In this document: piece after piece, positions 16,456 through 25,453 of the stretch
Layout: the number at the start of each line of letters is the position of its first letter
Position numbering within the stretch: the first letter of the stretch is position 1
Origin: an uncultured Muribaculaceae bacterium
GTDB lineage: Bacteria > Bacteroidota > Bacteroidia > Bacteroidales > Muribaculaceae
Assembly (NCBI GenBank): GCA_910584055.1
Contig: CAJTZS010000001.1
Span: forward strand, 156,933 to 220,932
DNA length: 64,000 nucleotides
Reading direction: 5' to 3'
Notes under the pieces: generated by a model
What the model was told of the DNA's origin: nothing
What the model saw: the letters and a program-made list of their open reading frames with translations, nothing else
Database searches by the model: none
Program-made: the position numbers and the translations under genes

Positions 16456-19092
16456 ATGGCAAAGATAGCCGAAACCCCCCTCATGAGCCAATACATCGAG
16501 ATGAAAAAGAAACATCCCGATGCAATTTTACTTTTCAGGGTGGGTGACTTTTATGAAACATTTTCCGATGATGCCATAACCGCCAGTGAGATTCTTGGAA
16601 TCACGCTGACACGTCGTGCCAACGGCAAAGCCGCCTATGTGGAGCTTGCCGGATTCCCTCACCATGCCCTCGATTCATATCTTCCGAAACTTGTCAGGGC
16701 CGGTAAACGGGTGGCGATATGCGAGCAACTCGAAGACCCTAAACTCACGAAGAAGCTTGTGAAGAGGGGTATAACGGAGCTTGTCACCCCCGGCGTGAAC
16801 CTCAATGACAATACCTTGCGGCCGCGCGAGAATAATTTTCTTGCGGGCATTCATGTATGCAAGTCATCGGTCGGCGTGGCTTTCCTTGACCTGTCCACCG
16901 GCGAGTTCCTGTGCGCACAGGGAGACAAGGATTACATAGATAAGCTTATAGCCAATATCGCTCCTAAGGAACTGCTGAGAATGCACGGCACCCGGCAGTT
17001 CTGCGAAGACAATATATCGCATAAATGTAGTGTCTTCGAACTTGATGATTGGGTATACACCACTGATGCCGCCACGGAAAGGTTGGTAAAACACTTCGGT
17101 ACATCCTCCCTCAAAGGATTCGGTGTTGACGGTATGCATGAAGCTGTAATAGCGGCGGGCAGTCTGCTTTATTACCTCGATTTGACGCAGCATACGAATA
17201 TTTCTCATATAACCACGTTAGGCCGCATCGATGGTGATAAGTACGTCAGGCTTGACAAATTCACTGTCCGCAACCTCGAATTGCTCGCTCCTCTGGCGGA
17301 GGAGGGTCTGTCCCTGTTGAAGGTCATTGACAAGACAGTCACCCCTATGGGAGGAAGAAGATTGAGGTCATGGATCTCTTTTCCGCTTTTGGATATAGGG
17401 GAAATAACCCGGCGGCAGGATGCCGTGGAGTATTTTTTCCGGGATGTGTCGTGCAGGGAACGTAGCGGGGAGGCATTGAGGCGTGTCGGTGACCTTGAAC
17501 GTCTTATGGCAAAACTTGCATCGAACCGTATCGGACCGCGTGATTTCGTGTCGCTGCGCGACTCCCTGCGTGCCGCAGACAATCTGAGGATGGTGTTGGC
17601 GGAATCCGATTCCGAGGTTTTCCGGAAGATGGCGCATGATATGAGCGATACTTCCCAGTTGTCGGAGACAATCGCACGAGTGCTCGTGGATGACGCTCCG
17701 ACGCAGCTCGGCCGGGGAAATGCAATTGCTGCCGGGGTTGATGCCGAACTTGATGAATTGAGGGATCTGCATTCAAACTCTAAAAGAGCACTGGACGCGA
17801 TCCGTGACAGGGAGAGTGAACTCACCGGCATCCCTTCCTTGAAAATAGCGTTTAACAATGTCTTCGGATATTATATCGAGGTGCGCAATACCCATAAGGA
17901 CAAGGTTCCGGAGAGCTGGATTCGCAAACAGACACTTGTGAATGCAGAGCGATACATCACTCCCGAACTTAAAGAGTACGAAGAAAAAATCATGGGTGCT
18001 GAAGACAGGATCTCGGCGATAGAGAATCGTCTTTTCTCCGAACTTGTGCAGGGTGCGATGACTTTTATACCGCGTATTCAAAAAAACGCCATAACCACGG
18101 CCACCGTCGATTGTCTTTTCTCCATGGCGCAGGTTGCGGAAGAATACCGATATGTTCGCCCGGTAGTGGATGATTCAATGAAGATTTCAATAACCGAGGG
18201 ACGCCATCCCGTGATAGAACGGCGACTGCCGGCCGGTGAGCCGTATATAAGCAACAGTGTTGAGCTTGATTCCAACGGTCATCAGATACTTATGATTACG
18301 GGACCCAATATGAGCGGTAAGTCCGCTTTGCTCCGTCAGACAGCCCTCATTGTGCTGCTGGCCCAGATTGGCTCTTTCGTGCCTGCGGAAGCAGCGCATA
18401 TAGGATTGGTGGATAAGATATTCACACGCGTCGGAGCGAGCGACAACATATCCTCGGGCGAATCTACATTCATGGTAGAGATGAATGAGGCGGCGGCAAT
18501 TCTTAACAATATGAGCAACCGCTCGCTGATTCTCTTTGACGAACTCGGACGGGGAACTTCCACCTACGATGGTATCTCTATAGCCTGGGCGATAGTGGAA
18601 CACATTCATGAAAACGGTCATTTCCGGCCCAAGACACTTTTCGCCACTCATTACCATGAGTTGAACGAGATGGAGAAGACGTTCAACCGCATAGTGAATT
18701 ATAATGTTTCCGTTAAAGAGATAAAAGGGAAGGTCGTGTTCATGCGCAAACTCGAAAGAGGCGGCTCTGCACATAGTTTCGGCATACATGTGGCTAAACT
18801 CGCGGGCATGCCGCCGTCGATAGTGAAGCGTGCCGACCAGGTGCTTGCACGTCTTGAAGAGGGTTCCAAGGCGGAAGCCAATGCCGACGGCAAGATCAAA
18901 GGTAAAGGAGGAATGAAGGATATCGGAAAAGCCCGTGACGGTTATCAGCTTTCGTTCTTCCAACTTGACGACCCTCTGCTTTCGCAGATCCGCGACCGTC
19001 TCCTCGGCTTGAATATAAATAACCTGACACCTCTGCAGGCTCTCACGACTCTCCACGACCTTCAGGGACTGCTCACCGGAAAAAATAATTAA
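16456..19092 (+). CDS. mutS: DNA mismatch repair protein MutS
   Basis: Recognises mismatches and small loops and starts repair. The mismatch-binding F-x-E motif is FYE at residues 32-34 in LLFRVGDFYETF. Walker A is GPNMSGKS near residue 615, Walker B is SLILFDELGRGTSTYDG near residue 691, and the following ATHYHEL motif is intact. The C-terminus retains the short helical tail SFFQLDDPLLSQIRDRLLGLNINNLTPLQAL found in full MutS. 878 residues, complete. Lies between mgtE and a radical SAM gene with short gaps, probably one transcript. Confidence 0.97.
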   Translation: MAKIAETPLMSQYIEMKKKHPDAILLFRVGDFYETFSDDAITASEILGITLTRRANGKAAYVELAGFPHHALDSYLPKLVRAGKRVAICEQLEDPKLTKKLVKRGITELVTPGVNLNDNTLRPRENNFLAGIHVCKSSVGVAFLDLSTGEFLCAQGDKDYIDKLIANIAPKELLRMHGTRQFCEDNISHKCSVFELDDWVYTTDAATERLVKHFGTSSLKGFGVDGMHEAVIAAGSLLYYLDLTQHTNISHITTLGRIDGDKYVRLDKFTVRNLELLAPLAEEGLSLLKVIDKTVTPMGGRRLRSWISFPLLDIGEITRRQDAVEYFFRDVSCRERSGEALRRVGDLERLMAKLASNRIGPRDFVSLRDSLRAADNLRMVLAESDSEVFRKMAHDMSDTSQLSETIARVLVDDAPTQLGRGNAIAAGVDAELDELRDLHSNSKRALDAIRDRESELTGIPSLKIAFNNVFGYYIEVRNTHKDKVPESWIRKQTLVNAERYITPELKEYEEKIMGAEDRISAIENRLFSELVQGAMTFIPRIQKNAITTATVDCLFSMAQVAEEYRYVRPVVDDSMKISITEGRHPVIERRLPAGEPYISNSVELDSNGHQILMITGPNMSGKSALLRQTALIVLLAQIGSFVPAEAAHIGLVDKIFTRVGASDNISSGESTFMVEMNEAAAILNNMSNRSLILFDELGRGTSTYDGISIAWAIVEHIHENGHFRPKTLFATHYHELNEMEKTFNRIVNYNVSVKEIKGKVVFMRKLERGGSAHSFGIHVAKLAGMPPSIVKRADQVLARLEEGSKAEANADGKIKGKGGMKDIGKARDGYQLSFFQLDDPLLSQIRDRLLGLNINNLTPLQALTTLHDLQGLLTGKNN

Positions 19093-19106
19093 GAGCTTGT
19101 TTAAAA

Positions 19107-19892
19107 ATGGGAAAAGATCAGACAGTGTTGTTTCATTCCACGGTGTTCGGGCCGATTCATAGCCGTAGACTCGGTGTGTCGTTAGGTATAAACCTTATGC
19201 CCAACGACGGGAAAGTGTGCTCGTTCGACTGTCTTTATTGTGAGGCCGGATATAATGCTCAGGGGAAGGGACGTGCCGGACTTCCTTCGCGGGAGGATGT
19301 TTACTTAGCCCTTGAAGGGAAACTCAAGGAGATGAAGACTGCAGGCGACGCTCTCGACGTGATAACATTCTCCGGTAACGGGGAGCCGACGCTTCATCCG
19401 GAATTTCCCGGTATTATTGATGATACGTTAAAGCTTCGCAACGAATATTATCCTGAAGCCAAGGTTTCAGTTTTAACCAACTCCACCCGTATCTTTGATT
19501 CGGAAGTGGCCGACGCTCTTGAACGCGTTGACAACAATATTCTCAAACTTGACTCGGCGATTGATTCGACGATGAGGCTTATTGACCGCCCCGCGTCCAA
19601 AGAATTCACGGTCGAAAGGGTTGTAGGGGCATTGCGTCGTTTCGAAGGAACGGGAATCATTCAGACGATGCTGCTCCGGGGGGAGCATTGCGGGCATAAG
19701 ATAGACAACACCACTCCGGAGGAGATTGATGCATTGATAGATGCATATAAAAAGATCAAGCCGCGGGAAGTTATGATTTATAGCCTTGACCGGTCAACCC
19801 CCGAAGAGAATCTTAAAAAGGTGGATAAACGGGAACTTGACCATATCGCGGCCCGGATACGCGCAGCAGGGATTCCTGTGACGGATTATTGA
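19107..19892 (+). CDS. Radical SAM protein
   Basis: The cluster motif CSFDCLYC supplies Cys38, Cys42 and Cys45 for a 4Fe-4S cluster that cleaves S-adenosylmethionine. ITFSGNGEPTLHPEF near residue 90 is the glycine-rich SAM-binding segment, with VLTNSTRIF and NILKLDSA further on. This matches the family of about 260 residues annotated simply as radical SAM protein in Bacteroidetes; the substrate is unknown. It begins 14 bases after mutS and precedes an LD-carboxypeptidase gene. The in-between repeat at 19908-19930 follows it. Confidence 0.85.
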   Translation: MGKDQTVLFHSTVFGPIHSRRLGVSLGINLMPNDGKVCSFDCLYCEAGYNAQGKGRAGLPSREDVYLALEGKLKEMKTAGDALDVITFSGNGEPTLHPEFPGIIDDTLKLRNEYYPEAKVSVLTNSTRIFDSEVADALERVDNNILKLDSAIDSTMRLIDRPASKEFTVERVVGALRRFEGTGIIQTMLLRGEHCGHKIDNTTPEEIDALIDAYKKIKPREVMIYSLDRSTPEENLKKVDKRELDHIAARIRAAGIPVTDY

Positions 19893-19907
19893 TGGGAATA
19901 TTTAATA

Positions 19908-19930
19908 GGGAATGTGTAATGTTTAATGCA
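19908..19930. repeat. ATTAAACATT-type intergenic repeat (reverse orientation)
   Basis: GGAATGTGTAATGTTTAATG lies just before the LD-carboxypeptidase start; it is the reverse complement of the unit in the pyrH-frr gap. Confidence 0.65.
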
Positions 19931-19932
19931 AG

Positions 19933-20868
19933 ATGGGGATGATTATACCTGATATATTAAAGACCGGTGATAAGGTGGCGATAATATCGCCGGCTTCAGT
20001 GGTTAAGCCCGAATATATAGACCGGACTGCTGAGTTTATTCGTGGAAATGGATTTGAACCGGTGGTGATGCCACATGCAAAGGGTCCTTCCGACGGTTCT
20101 TATGCGGCGTCGATGCAAGACAGACTGGAGGATTTGCTTACGGCATGGACAATGCCGGATGTGAAGGCCGTATTATGTTCGAGAGGGGGATACGGGGCGA
20201 CCCATCTTTTGTCGCATATACCGGGTGATTTGTTCCGTGAGAATCCACGCTGGCTAATAGGCTTTTCCGATATATCGGCACTCCATGCGTTTTCATATTG
20301 TAGTGGGGTTGCTTCCATCCATGGTCCGATGGCGAAGGATTTACGTGATGATCATGAAGGGGGAAGAACAGTGATGGAATTTTTGAAATCAGGGGTATTG
20401 CCGGCGTGTGGTTTCAAAAACGAAGAATCGGAAACGATGCCACGTAATATTTCCGGGGAGGCAAGTGGAATGCTTATTGGGGGCAACATGGCCGTGCTCA
20501 ATGGTCTCGCGGCAACGCCATACGATATGTTTGCCCGGACGATGTGTGATGATTGCGTGTTATTTATTGAAGATATCGCTGAACCTATTTATAAGATTGA
20601 GCGTATACTATATAGACTCTATATGCAAGGTGTATTCACCCGGCTTAAGGGTCTTGCCGTAGGGCAGTTCACAGAATCTTCAGCTGATAGAAATTATCCC
20701 TCCACAGAACGCATGATAGAACGCTTCCTTAAAGAAAACGGAATTGAGAACATTCCTGTGGCTTATAATTTCCCGGTTGGTCATTTCCCGAACAATATGC
20801 CCGTTGTAGTTGGCTCCGAGGTGAGGCTTTCCGTCTCAGCCAACGAAGCAGTTCTGACCAGGGGGTAG
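19933..20868 (+). CDS. Muramoyltetrapeptide (LD-) carboxypeptidase, S66 family
   Basis: Removes the terminal D-alanine from muropeptide tetrapeptides during peptidoglycan recycling. VAIISPASVVK near residue 15, CSRGGYGATHLL near residue 82 and the nucleophile motif GFSDISALH (Ser112) identify the S66 fold; HGPMAKDL follows. The catalytic Glu is likely in the GLIGGN/AVLNGLAATPYD-region block (MLIGGNMAVLNGLAATPY) or the FIEDIAEPIYKIER block, which is also conserved in LdcA. A start six bases later (ATG 19939) is also possible. 311 residues, complete. No signal peptide, as expected for a cytoplasmic recycling enzyme. Confidence 0.9.
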   Translation: MGMIIPDILKTGDKVAIISPASVVKPEYIDRTAEFIRGNGFEPVVMPHAKGPSDGSYAASMQDRLEDLLTAWTMPDVKAVLCSRGGYGATHLLSHIPGDLFRENPRWLIGFSDISALHAFSYCSGVASIHGPMAKDLRDDHEGGRTVMEFLKSGVLPACGFKNEESETMPRNISGEASGMLIGGNMAVLNGLAATPYDMFARTMCDDCVLFIEDIAEPIYKIERILYRLYMQGVFTRLKGLAVGQFTESSADRNYPSTERMIERFLKENGIENIPVAYNFPVGHFPNNMPVVVGSEVRLSVSANEAVLTRG

Positions 20869-20877
20869 GCATCAGGC

Positions 20878-20912
20878 ATTAAACATTGCACATTAAACAT
20901 TACACATTAATC
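20878..20912. repeat. ATTAAACATT-type intergenic repeat, before glpK
   Basis: Three close copies, CATTAAACATTGCACATTAAACATTACACATTA-like, fill most of the 52-base gap between the carboxypeptidase gene and glpK. Confidence 0.75.
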
Positions 20913-20920
20913 ATAGTACT

Positions 20921-22411
20921 ATGGATTCTCAAAAGTATATCCTTTCGCTCGATCAGGGGACAAGCAGTTCCCGCGCAATCGTGTTCGACCGCAGCGGTTC
21001 GATCCGGGCTGTGGCTCAAAAAGAATTTCCGCAGATATTTCCCCATTCCGGTTGGGTTGAGCATGATCCCCACCAGATATGGGCCTCCCAGGCATCCGTG
21101 ATTGCGGAAGCCATCTCTTCAATAGATATTAACGGAACGAACATTGAAGCTATAGGAATCACCAATCAGCGCGAAACCACCATCGTGTGGGACCGCGACA
21201 CCGAAGAACCTGTATATAACGCCATCGTATGGCAGGATCGCCGAACTTCCGAATATTGCAACAAGGTGATAGAAGAGGGGATGGAAGAGACGATACGTCA
21301 GAAAACTGGACTTATCGTTGACGCATACTTCAGCGCCACCAAGATAAAATGGATTCTCGACAATGTGCCGGGTGCGCGCAAGCGTGCCGAGGAGGGTAAG
21401 CTGATGTTCGGTACTGTTGACACATGGCTCGTGTGGCGTCTTACACGTGGGGAAGTGCATGTTACGGATGTTTCGAATGCTTCGCGTACGATGCTTTTCA
21501 ACATCAACACCCTTGAATGGGATCAGGAATTGCTCGATTACTTCACCATTCCGCGTTCGATGATGCCGGAAGTGAAATCTTCAAGCGAGGTGTATGGCCA
21601 TACCACGTCAACGCTTTTCGCCCACAAGGTACCTATCGCCGGGATTGCAGGAGACCAACAGGCGGCTCTTTTCGGCCAGATGTGTGTCGAACCGGGTTCC
21701 GTGAAGAATACTTACGGCACCGGCTGCTTCCTTTTGATGAACAGCGGAACAAAACCGATCCTTTCGAAAAACAGACTCCTGTCCACGATAGCGTGGAAGA
21801 TTGGCGACACTGTCAATTATGCGTTGGAAGGCTCTATATTTGTCGGAGGGTCTGTTGTGCAATGGTTGCGCGACAATTTAGGATGCATTTCCTGCTCCTC
21901 CGATGTTGAGAAATTGGCCGAATCTGTTCCGGATACCGACGGTGTGTATTTTGTTCCCGCCCTCACCGGTCTTGGAGCTCCTTATTGGGATCCAGAGGCG
22001 AGGGGTATGATAACCGGTATCTCTCGTGGGACGACAACTGCGCATATCGCCCGCGCCGCCCTTGAGGGAATAGCTTTCCAGACATACGATATCGTAAAGG
22101 CAATGGAGAAGGATGCCAACCTACCGATAAAGAATCTGAAGGTTGACGGCGGGGCATCGCGAAATAATCTGTTGATGCAGTTCCAGAGTGACATTCTCGC
22201 CACGGATGTTCTCCGTCCCCGCATCACAGAGACTACAGCCCTCGGTGCCGCCTACCTTGCCGGCCTTGCCGTCGGCTACTGGCCGAGTATAGATTCGATT
22301 CAGCAGCAATGGCAGCTCGATGCGGAATTCAGACCCAAGGCCGCCAAAGACGAAGTCAACAAGAAAATCAACGGCTGGCACGATGCCGTCAACCGCGACC
22401 TCTCTAAATAA
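20921..22411 (+). CDS. glpK: Glycerol kinase
   Basis: Phosphorylates glycerol taken up by the neighbouring facilitator to glycerol-3-phosphate. FGGY-family blocks are all present: LSLDQGTSSSRAIVFD at the start (phosphate-binding loop), GITNQRETTIVWD, PVYNAIVWQDRRT, GIAGDQQAALFGQ, NTYGTGCFLLMN, and GLGAPYWDPEARGMITGISRGTT with LKVDGGASRNN in the second ATPase lobe. 496 residues, normal. glpF lies 110 bases downstream, the usual partnership. Confidence 0.97.
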   Translation: MDSQKYILSLDQGTSSSRAIVFDRSGSIRAVAQKEFPQIFPHSGWVEHDPHQIWASQASVIAEAISSIDINGTNIEAIGITNQRETTIVWDRDTEEPVYNAIVWQDRRTSEYCNKVIEEGMEETIRQKTGLIVDAYFSATKIKWILDNVPGARKRAEEGKLMFGTVDTWLVWRLTRGEVHVTDVSNASRTMLFNINTLEWDQELLDYFTIPRSMMPEVKSSSEVYGHTTSTLFAHKVPIAGIAGDQQAALFGQMCVEPGSVKNTYGTGCFLLMNSGTKPILSKNRLLSTIAWKIGDTVNYALEGSIFVGGSVVQWLRDNLGCISCSSDVEKLAESVPDTDGVYFVPALTGLGAPYWDPEARGMITGISRGTTTAHIARAALEGIAFQTYDIVKAMEKDANLPIKNLKVDGGASRNNLLMQFQSDILATDVLRPRITETTALGAAYLAGLAVGYWPSIDSIQQQWQLDAEFRPKAAKDEVNKKINGWHDAVNRDLSK

Positions 22412-22515
22412 TGTTTAATGTTGAATGTGTAATGTTTAATGGCATCAGCTGCAAAACATTCCACATACAACATTAACCATGGCATTACTCATTTAACATT
22501 CAACATTTAACATTA
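22411..22515. repeat. ATTAAACATT-type repeats as a long inverted block between glpK and glpF
   Basis: Left part: AATGTTTAATG-TTG-AATGTGTAATGTTTAATG-type units; right part: CATTTAACATTCAACATTTAACATTAA-type units. The block can fold back on itself across about 100 bases. It may cap or stabilise the glpK message, but this is inference. Confidence 0.7.
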
Positions 22516-22521
22516 ATTGAA

Positions 22522-23268
22522 GTGAACGGATATTCTTTAACGATACAGTGTGTGTTCGAGTTTCTCGGCACGATGATTATGATTCTGCTCGGATGCGGGG
22601 TGGTTGCGTGTGTCAGTCTGAAAAAGTCGAAAGGTGAGGGTGGCGGCTGGATTGTTGTGACTCTGGCGTGGGGACTCGCGGTTATGTGCGGAGTCCTGGT
22701 GGCAGGTCCTTTCACCGGTGCGCATCTTAATCCGGCTGTGTCCATAGGACTTGCCGCCGCCGGTAAGTTTCCATGGGCGTTTGTCGTGCCATATGTTGTT
22801 GCGCAGATACTCGGAGCATATGCGGGCGCATCATTGGTTTATGTCTTTTATAAGGACCATTTCGATGCCACCGAAGACAGGGAAACCAAGCTCGGAGTTT
22901 TTTCCACGATACCTGCAATCAAGAATCATATGCGCAACCTTATATGCGAAATTGTAGGAACGTTTGTCCTCATTCTCGTTATCCTTTTCATCGGTGACAA
23001 GTCGAACGCTTCGGAGGTGGGACTCGGAAGCATCGGGGCGATTCCCGTTGCGTTACTTGTGGTGGCTATCGGCCTATCACTCGGTGGCACAACCGGATAT
23101 GCTATCAATCCTGCCAGAGACCTTGGTCCGCGTCTGGCCCATCAGACTCTTCGTATTAAAGGGAAAGGGAGCAGTCAATGGAACTACGCCTGGGTGCCCA
23201 TTGTAGGACCGGTGGTCGGAGCGGCATTGGCGGCATTGGTATATTGGTTGGTGATAAGAGCTTTATAA
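22522..23268 (+). CDS. glpF: Glycerol uptake facilitator (aquaglyceroporin)
   Basis: Inner-membrane MIP channel for glycerol. Both NPA motifs are visible: HLNPAVSIG near residue 72 and AINPARDLGPR near residue 197, each followed by helices. The Asp after the second NPA (NPARD) is typical of glycerol facilitators rather than water channels. The start is a GTG at 22522; no ATG lies in frame close by. 248 residues. A strong terminator follows at 23315-23351. Confidence 0.93.
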   Translation: MNGYSLTIQCVFEFLGTMIMILLGCGVVACVSLKKSKGEGGGWIVVTLAWGLAVMCGVLVAGPFTGAHLNPAVSIGLAAAGKFPWAFVVPYVVAQILGAYAGASLVYVFYKDHFDATEDRETKLGVFSTIPAIKNHMRNLICEIVGTFVLILVILFIGDKSNASEVGLGSIGAIPVALLVVAIGLSLGGTTGYAINPARDLGPRLAHQTLRIKGKGSSQWNYAWVPIVGPVVGAALAALVYWLVIRAL

Positions 23269-23314
23269 ATAAACATAGATTAAAAACATCTGTTAATAAT
23301 TAAATATTAACCTT

Positions 23315-23351
23315 AAAAGCGGAGATATGTGTCAAACATTCCTCCGCTTTT
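23315..23351 (+). terminator. Rho-independent terminator after glpF
   Basis: Perfect 10-base stem AAAAGCGGAG/CTCCGCTTTT (23315-23324 with 23342-23351) with a 17-base loop and a following T-rich stretch. It ends the mutS-glpF gene run and lies 18 bases before the lysozyme-like gene. Confidence 0.85.
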
Positions 23352-23368
23352 ATATGTTTTAGCCTTTG

Positions 23369-23977
23369 ATGAAAAAGTTATCGATACTAATGATGTTGGC
23401 GATAGTCGGCATGGCTTTGTGTGGACTCATCACTCCGCGCCCGGTTGCCGAAAAGATGTCAATAACGGCAGAAGCATCGTCAACAGCTCCCGAGCCTCAA
23501 GTCTCTCCCTTTGAGCAGGCGGTGGAGATCATTAAGAAGTATGAAGGATTGCACAGTCCGCGACATTGGCCCTTGGTGGGTTATGGACACAAAGTGCTGC
23601 CGGGAGAGAAGTTCAGTCGAAACCGTAAGCTTTCGCAGACAGAGGCTGAAGCTATATTGAGAAAAGATTTGTTGAAGAATTGTGCCGTGTTCCGTGAATT
23701 CGGTGCGGATTCATTGTTGCTTGGTGTTCTTGCATATAACATCGGTTCAGGGGCGACCTTGCGTTCTTCTGTAGTTAAGAAGCTGCGTGCGGGCGACAGG
23801 GATATAGAGTCGAACTACTTGGCTCACTGCCGGTATCGCGGCAAGGTGCATTCCCAGATAAAGCAAAGGCGCATAGAGGAGTTCAACACGCTTTTTATTA
23901 CCGATACCGTAACGGAAATCCCTGACGGAGGCATCACTCTCGCTCCGCCGCAGATTGCTGTCGACTTAAGGCAATAA
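23369..23977 (+). CDS. Exported lysozyme-like protein (GH24-related)
   Basis: Probably cleaves peptidoglycan outside the cytoplasm. ATG at 23369 is preferred over the TTG at 23366. A signal peptide (MKKLSILMMLAIVGMALCGLI) is followed by a Pro/Ser-rich linker, then the phage-lysozyme core: IIKKYEGLHSPRHWPLVGYGHKV, LSQTEAEAILRKDLLKN, LLLGVLAYNIGSGAT and KQRRIEEFNTLF. In classical GH24 enzymes the Glu is followed by an Asp and a Thr before GYGH. Here that loop is several residues shorter and the Asp and Thr are not evident, so catalysis may differ. 203 residues. Confidence 0.75.
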   Translation: MKKLSILMMLAIVGMALCGLITPRPVAEKMSITAEASSTAPEPQVSPFEQAVEIIKKYEGLHSPRHWPLVGYGHKVLPGEKFSRNRKLSQTEAEAILRKDLLKNCAVFREFGADSLLLGVLAYNIGSGATLRSSVVKKLRAGDRDIESNYLAHCRYRGKVHSQIKQRRIEEFNTLFITDTVTEIPDGGITLAPPQIAVDLRQ

Positions 23978-24026
23978 ATCTCAGAGTATAGGTGTTTAAT
24001 ACATGAATTTAGTTTGAGTTTTTATA

Positions 24027-24851
24027 ATGGTCAATTCAATTTCTCACATATTTGCTTTCCTCCTGTTGGTACTCCCTCTTTACGCATGCAGCGGAGATAA
24101 ATCAGCAAAAACGGATATTGCTGAAATAGAGAACTGTGATTCGATTCCGGATGGGATAAAGCGTCTTGTAAAAGCTGTGGCAGAGGATGACAGTGTCGGA
24201 TTTTCGGCAATGGTAAGCTACCCGTTGGCCCGGCCATATCCTTTGCGCGATATAGAGAGCGCGGAGCAAATGAAGGGTTATTACCCGATCCTTGTTGATG
24301 ATTCACTTAAGAGTGTGATAACAAAGTCACATCCCGGCGATTGGGAAGAATATGGATGGCGCGGCTGGAGCTTGAAGGGAGGCGAATATGTATGGATTGA
24401 TGAAGACCTCTATGATGTCAGTTACCTTTCGGGCAGGGAGCGTATGATGCTCGATAGCCTTACGCTTCTGGATATCGGAAGCGTGGATTCGGCTCTGAGA
24501 CATGGCTGGACACCTGTCATGTGTCTCAAGGGCGCGGAAAACGGAGACGTTTATAGGATCGATTCGACCAGAGACAGGGAGGGAATGCCTCATTACCGCA
24601 TGTTGGTATATAGCCATGGAAGTGATCTGCACGGCACGCCGTTACTAAACATGACGGGTCATATGGAATCTGAAGGAACTGCCGGCACCAGAACATATTA
24701 TTTTGTGTCCGACAGCGGACTCCGCGCCTCCTTCTCTCCCGATGTACCCGATGGCTCTTCCCTTGAGATAGAATTTACCGATACCCGTAATTCCACCGAC
24801 TCGGTTGTTTCCGTAACCCGCGTTTACTGGCTCGACCTCACCACCAAATAA
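24027..24851 (+). CDS. Lipoprotein of unknown function
   Basis: The N-terminus MVNSISHIFAFLLLVLPLYAC is a lipoprotein signal with the anchoring Cys at residue 21. The next 60 residues (IPDGIKRLVKAVAEDDSVGFSAMVSYPLARPYPLRDIES) resemble the small domain that follows the signal in several Bacteroidales stress or nutrient lipoproteins. GDWEEYGWRGWSLKGGEYVWIDEDLYDVSYLS is a Trp/Tyr-rich block I do not recognise. The rest is beta-rich. It follows the lysozyme-like gene after 49 bases and converges on the GNAT gene. I do not assign a function. Confidence 0.7.
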   Translation: MVNSISHIFAFLLLVLPLYACSGDKSAKTDIAEIENCDSIPDGIKRLVKAVAEDDSVGFSAMVSYPLARPYPLRDIESAEQMKGYYPILVDDSLKSVITKSHPGDWEEYGWRGWSLKGGEYVWIDEDLYDVSYLSGRERMMLDSLTLLDIGSVDSALRHGWTPVMCLKGAENGDVYRIDSTRDREGMPHYRMLVYSHGSDLHGTPLLNMTGHMESEGTAGTRTYYFVSDSGLRASFSPDVPDGSSLEIEFTDTRNSTDSVVSVTRVYWLDLTTK

Positions 24852-24877
24852 AAATTACTTATTTTGTATGGGTTTTG

Positions 24878-25453
24878 TTACAGTATTCGATACATACGTC
24901 TCGTTGCCGAATACATATCTCGATTGGTTTGAAAAGAGAAACCATTAGTTTGATAGAATCTTACGGTTCTGCAATTATTTAAGGCATCAACTGTAATAAA
25001 CTGACAACCTGCGTATTTATAATGACGAAACACAGTGGCAACAAATGCGATAACAGACCTGCCGACACCAGTGCTCTGGCTGGCAGTTAAGGTGCCCAAA
25101 TGTCCTATGTTTATTGCGGGATATGATGATTGTTGTTTGAAAAAATCCACAATACTTGATTCTGTTTCCAAACGCAAGTCATCAAAGAAATCTTGTTTTT
25201 CATCCTCACTGCCTATCATCAGTGCATCGTTCATAAGCGTAAAAGCAGCTACGATTTCATTTGATGGAGTGAATACGCAATATGCCGAGAGATAACGATT
25301 GTTAACACACTCTCTAACCTCATGCCTGAAGAAATCATCAAGTTCTTTCACTCCACACGAAAACGCAGACATATTTTCATAATCTGCGTCAGTCATTTGT
25401 CGTATTTGGAGATTAATATCCGAAGATTGGGTTTTTTCCACCACAATTTTCAA
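24878..25453 (-). CDS. GNAT-family acetyltransferase, possibly a toxin-type member
   Basis: Transfers an acetyl group from acetyl-CoA. SYPAINIGHLGTLTASQSTGVGRSVIAF is the beta4 strand plus the acetyl-CoA pyrophosphate loop, and FITVDALNNCRTVRFYQTNGF is the closing GNAT block. The opening SAFSCGVKELDDFFRHEV is shared with the TacT/AtaT-like GNAT toxins. The frame opens at a TTG (25453); GTG 25444 or ATG 25396 could be the true start. It overlaps the 3' end of the small upstream gene by up to 41 bases, the arrangement of a two-gene toxin-antitoxin operon. The toxin role is inference. Confidence 0.7.
   Translation of the reverse strand: MKIVVEKTQSSDINLQIRQMTDADYENMSAFSCGVKELDDFFRHEVRECVNNRYLSAYCVFTPSNEIVAAFTLMNDALMIGSEDEKQDFFDDLRLETESSIVDFFKQQSSYPAINIGHLGTLTASQSTGVGRSVIAFVATVFRHYKYAGCQFITVDALNNCRTVRFYQTNGFSFQTNRDMYSATRRMYRIL

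Noticed and set aside
19091..19106. AAGAGCTTGTTTAAAA between mutS and the radical SAM gene as a possible element end
   Set aside because: Only one short segment, with no inverted partner nearby.
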